Assembly: GCA_009781855.1 (NCBI GenBank)
Contig: WQUY01000021.1
Coordinates: 1 to 34,038, forward strand
Length of the DNA: 34,038 nt
Direction: 5' to 3'
DNA from: Oscillospiraceae bacterium
GTDB taxonomy: Bacteria; Bacillota; Clostridia; Oscillospirales; Oscillospiraceae
Shown: in pieces, positions 32,889-34,038 of the stretch
How the letters are laid out: each line of letters starts with the position of its first letter
Numbering within the stretch: the first letter of the stretch is position 1
Position numbers and translations under genes: made by a program
Notes under the pieces: generated by a model
Database searches by the model: none
The model's input: only the letters and a program-made list of their open reading frames with translations
Told to the model about the DNA's origin: nothing

Positions 32889-33656
32889 ATGTTAAAATTA
32901 GATGCGTACAAACTAAAATGGATTGCGATAATAGGTATGATTCTCAGCCACACAGTCTATGCATGGTGGGAATATATGCCTATGGGCTTGCAACTACCCC
33001 TAAGTGCTCTGGGCGGCTTCACTTTTCCAATCATGGCGTTCTTTGTTGTAGAGGGCTACAGGCATACATCCAATCTAAAGAAATATATTTTGCGGCTGCT
33101 CATATTTGCGGTAATTGCAACACCGTTTCATTTTCTGGTGATTGCAGTGCCAGGGCTTAATATCCTGTTCACCATCATATTGAGTCTGCTCGTGTTGGCC
33201 ATGTATGACAGCATAAAAAAGCGAGCAATTTTCTGGGTGCTGTACATCATCGTAATCGTTCCGATTTCTCTGCTGTTCTTCGAGTTCTTCTTCCTTGGCG
33301 TAACTATGGTTTTGCTGTATCACATCATTAAAAAGGAAAGTGTAAGACGGGTCTTGCCGCCAATTGCCTTTGGCGTATCGCTTCTGACTATGTCCGTGTT
33401 TGGACTATTGTTTCTGCCAAGCAACCCGATGCCGGCTGAGGGCTTTTACGCACTCTTCCGTAATGCCACATGGATTAACAGTGCAGATTATATGAAAAAT
33501 GCAATAGTCTTCAGCGTAGTATGTCTGCTCGTGGCGATTTTGATAAAGAATTATAATGGCGAGCGCGGAAAACGCATGAAATGGCTGTTTTACATTATGT
33601 ATCCGTTGCACTTTGCTGTGTTTGCCGCAATTTCACTGGCTCTTGGATTGTGGTAA
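32889..33656 (+). CDS. TraX-family integral membrane protein
   Basis: This 255-residue polytopic membrane protein has about eight hydrophobic segments. The KWIAIIGMILSHTVYAW start, the GGFTFPIMAFFVVEGYRHTSN segment and the C-terminal WLFYIMYPLHFAVFA are typical of the TraX family (acyltransferase-like; F-plasmid TraX acetylates pilin). Chromosomal members in Clostridia have no established role and are not evidence for a conjugative element; no other transfer gene is seen. GGAGA ten bases before the ATG is the ribosome site. It is divergent from grdX. Confidence 0.87.
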   Translation: MLKLDAYKLKWIAIIGMILSHTVYAWWEYMPMGLQLPLSALGGFTFPIMAFFVVEGYRHTSNLKKYILRLLIFAVIATPFHFLVIAVPGLNILFTIILSLLVLAMYDSIKKRAIFWVLYIIVIVPISLLFFEFFFLGVTMVLLYHIIKKESVRRVLPPIAFGVSLLTMSVFGLLFLPSNPMPAEGFYALFRNATWINSADYMKNAIVFSVVCLLVAILIKNYNGERGKRMKWLFYIMYPLHFAVFAAISLALGLW

Positions 33657-33753
33657 TCTACGCAAATAGCATTAGGTATTAGCCAGTTTAGAGTTGCATC
33701 TTAATTGTCATAGGTTATATAGATTAGCTAATTTTCTGGCTGTTGACAATCTC

Positions 33754-33786
33754 GGAGGTTTTACGACAAAATGTCGCAAAACCTCC
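33754..33786. other. 33-base inverted repeat after the TraX-family gene
   Basis: GGAGGTTTT (33754-33762) and AAAACCTCC (33778-33786) pair perfectly, with an inner CGACA/TGTCG stem separated by one mismatch, giving a long hairpin. No T run follows on either strand. It may be a bidirectional terminator between the convergent TraX-family gene and the partial gene on the right. The 97 bases before it show no gene. Confidence 0.55.
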
Positions 33787-33813
33787 CCATGTCGTTGTAT
33801 TCCAAAATCAGTG

Positions 33814-33850
33814 CAAAAAAAGAGAAACCGGATGGACACCCGATTTCTCT
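33814..33850 (-). terminator. Intrinsic terminator of the partial leftward gene
   Basis: AGAGAAACCGG and CCGATTTCTCT form an 11-bp stem (one mismatch) around an 8-base loop. On the minus strand it is followed by a run of seven T. It lies 24 bases after the stop codon of the partial leftward gene. Confidence 0.8.
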
Positions 33851-33873
33851 TAGTAAAGTTTACAACAATCTGA

Positions 33874-34038
33874 TTAAGCGGCTGAAAGTGGTACCCCGAG
33901 TGCTGCCTGATTCAGTATATCAGCAAGCTCGGCAAGTATTTCATCCACAGTCATATCCGCATCGAAATCTGCATCAAACAGTGCGTTTAAATCAGCAATA
34001 ACTGCAAGCCATTGCGAAAAATCTTTTTGTGCCAGAGC
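33874..34038 (-). CDS. Unidentified protein, C-terminal 54 residues (cut by window edge)
   Basis: A leftward frame is open from the right edge to a TAA at 33874-33876 and is followed by a clear intrinsic terminator, which supports a real gene. The end of the protein is acidic and helical (a DADFDADMTVDEILAELAD stretch, then ILNQAALG). I do not recognise it. A rightward 76-codon frame over the same bases has no ribosome site and is probably a shadow. Confidence 0.6.
   Translation of the reverse strand, partial: ALAQKDFSQWLAVIADLNALFDADFDADMTVDEILAELADILNQAALGVPLSAA

Noticed and set aside
32889..33656. Conjugative element signalled by a TraX-family gene
   Set aside because: No relaxase, coupling protein, pilus, integrase or attachment site is present; chromosomal TraX-family genes are common.
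1..34038. CRISPR array, insertion sequence, rRNA or prophage genes
   Set aside because: No regularly spaced repeats, transposase, ribosomal RNA or phage structural motifs were seen on either strand.

Overview
The window looks like chromosomal DNA of an anaerobic, amino-acid-fermenting member of the Clostridia (Bacillota). The grounds are a complete lysine-fermentation gene set, a glycine reductase operon with two in-frame UGA (selenocysteine) codons, strong AGGAGG-type ribosome binding sites, GTG/TTG starts and a Gram-positive style lipoprotein binding protein. A more precise taxon cannot be read from the sequence. No selA, selB or selC lies in the window, so the selenocysteine machinery must be elsewhere.

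Left part (1-6703). The 5' end of a leftward cyclase-family gene is divergent from a MerR regulator, and the leftward promoter has the 19-bp spacer with internal dyad typical of MerR control. A rightward run follows: OmpR-type response regulator, histidine kinase, PhzF-family protein, KamB and KamC. The last two are the putative reactivating proteins of lysine 5,6-aminomutase.

Lysine fermentation (6776-13285). An extended -10 promoter, a lysine riboswitch and a strong intrinsic terminator precede kal-kce-kdd-kamA-kamD-kamE. Together these take L-lysine through beta-lysine, 3,5-diaminohexanoate and 3-keto-5-aminohexanoate to acetoacetate, 3-aminobutyryl-CoA and crotonyl-CoA. KamA, KamE and Kce reproduce the published residue numbering of characterised homologues. 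The CoA-transferase, acyl-CoA dehydrogenase and a lysine permease are absent.

Middle part (13382-24840). A leftward nine-gene operon, divergent from an IclR regulator, encodes a PanB-like protein, a DgoD-like enolase-superfamily dehydratase, a family 5 solute-binding lipoprotein, DppB (broken by a 1-base frameshift), DppC, DppD, DppF, a mandelate-racemase-type enolase-superfamily protein and a UxaA/GarD-family dehydratase. It looks like an uptake and catabolism system for an unknown hydroxy acid or acid sugar, with PanB where an aldolase would be expected. This is the best candidate in the window for an undescribed pathway.

Right part (24858-32717). A leftward glycine reductase cluster runs grdX-grdE-grdB(Sec)-trxB-trxA-grdA(Sec)-grdC-grdD. 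It reduces glycine to acetyl phosphate and ammonia with electrons from the thioredoxin pair. A TraX-family membrane protein gene and the 3' end of an unidentified leftward gene with its terminator close the window. With lysine as oxidisable substrate and glycine as electron acceptor, the two amino-acid systems could work together in a Stickland-type metabolism; that coupling is an inference.
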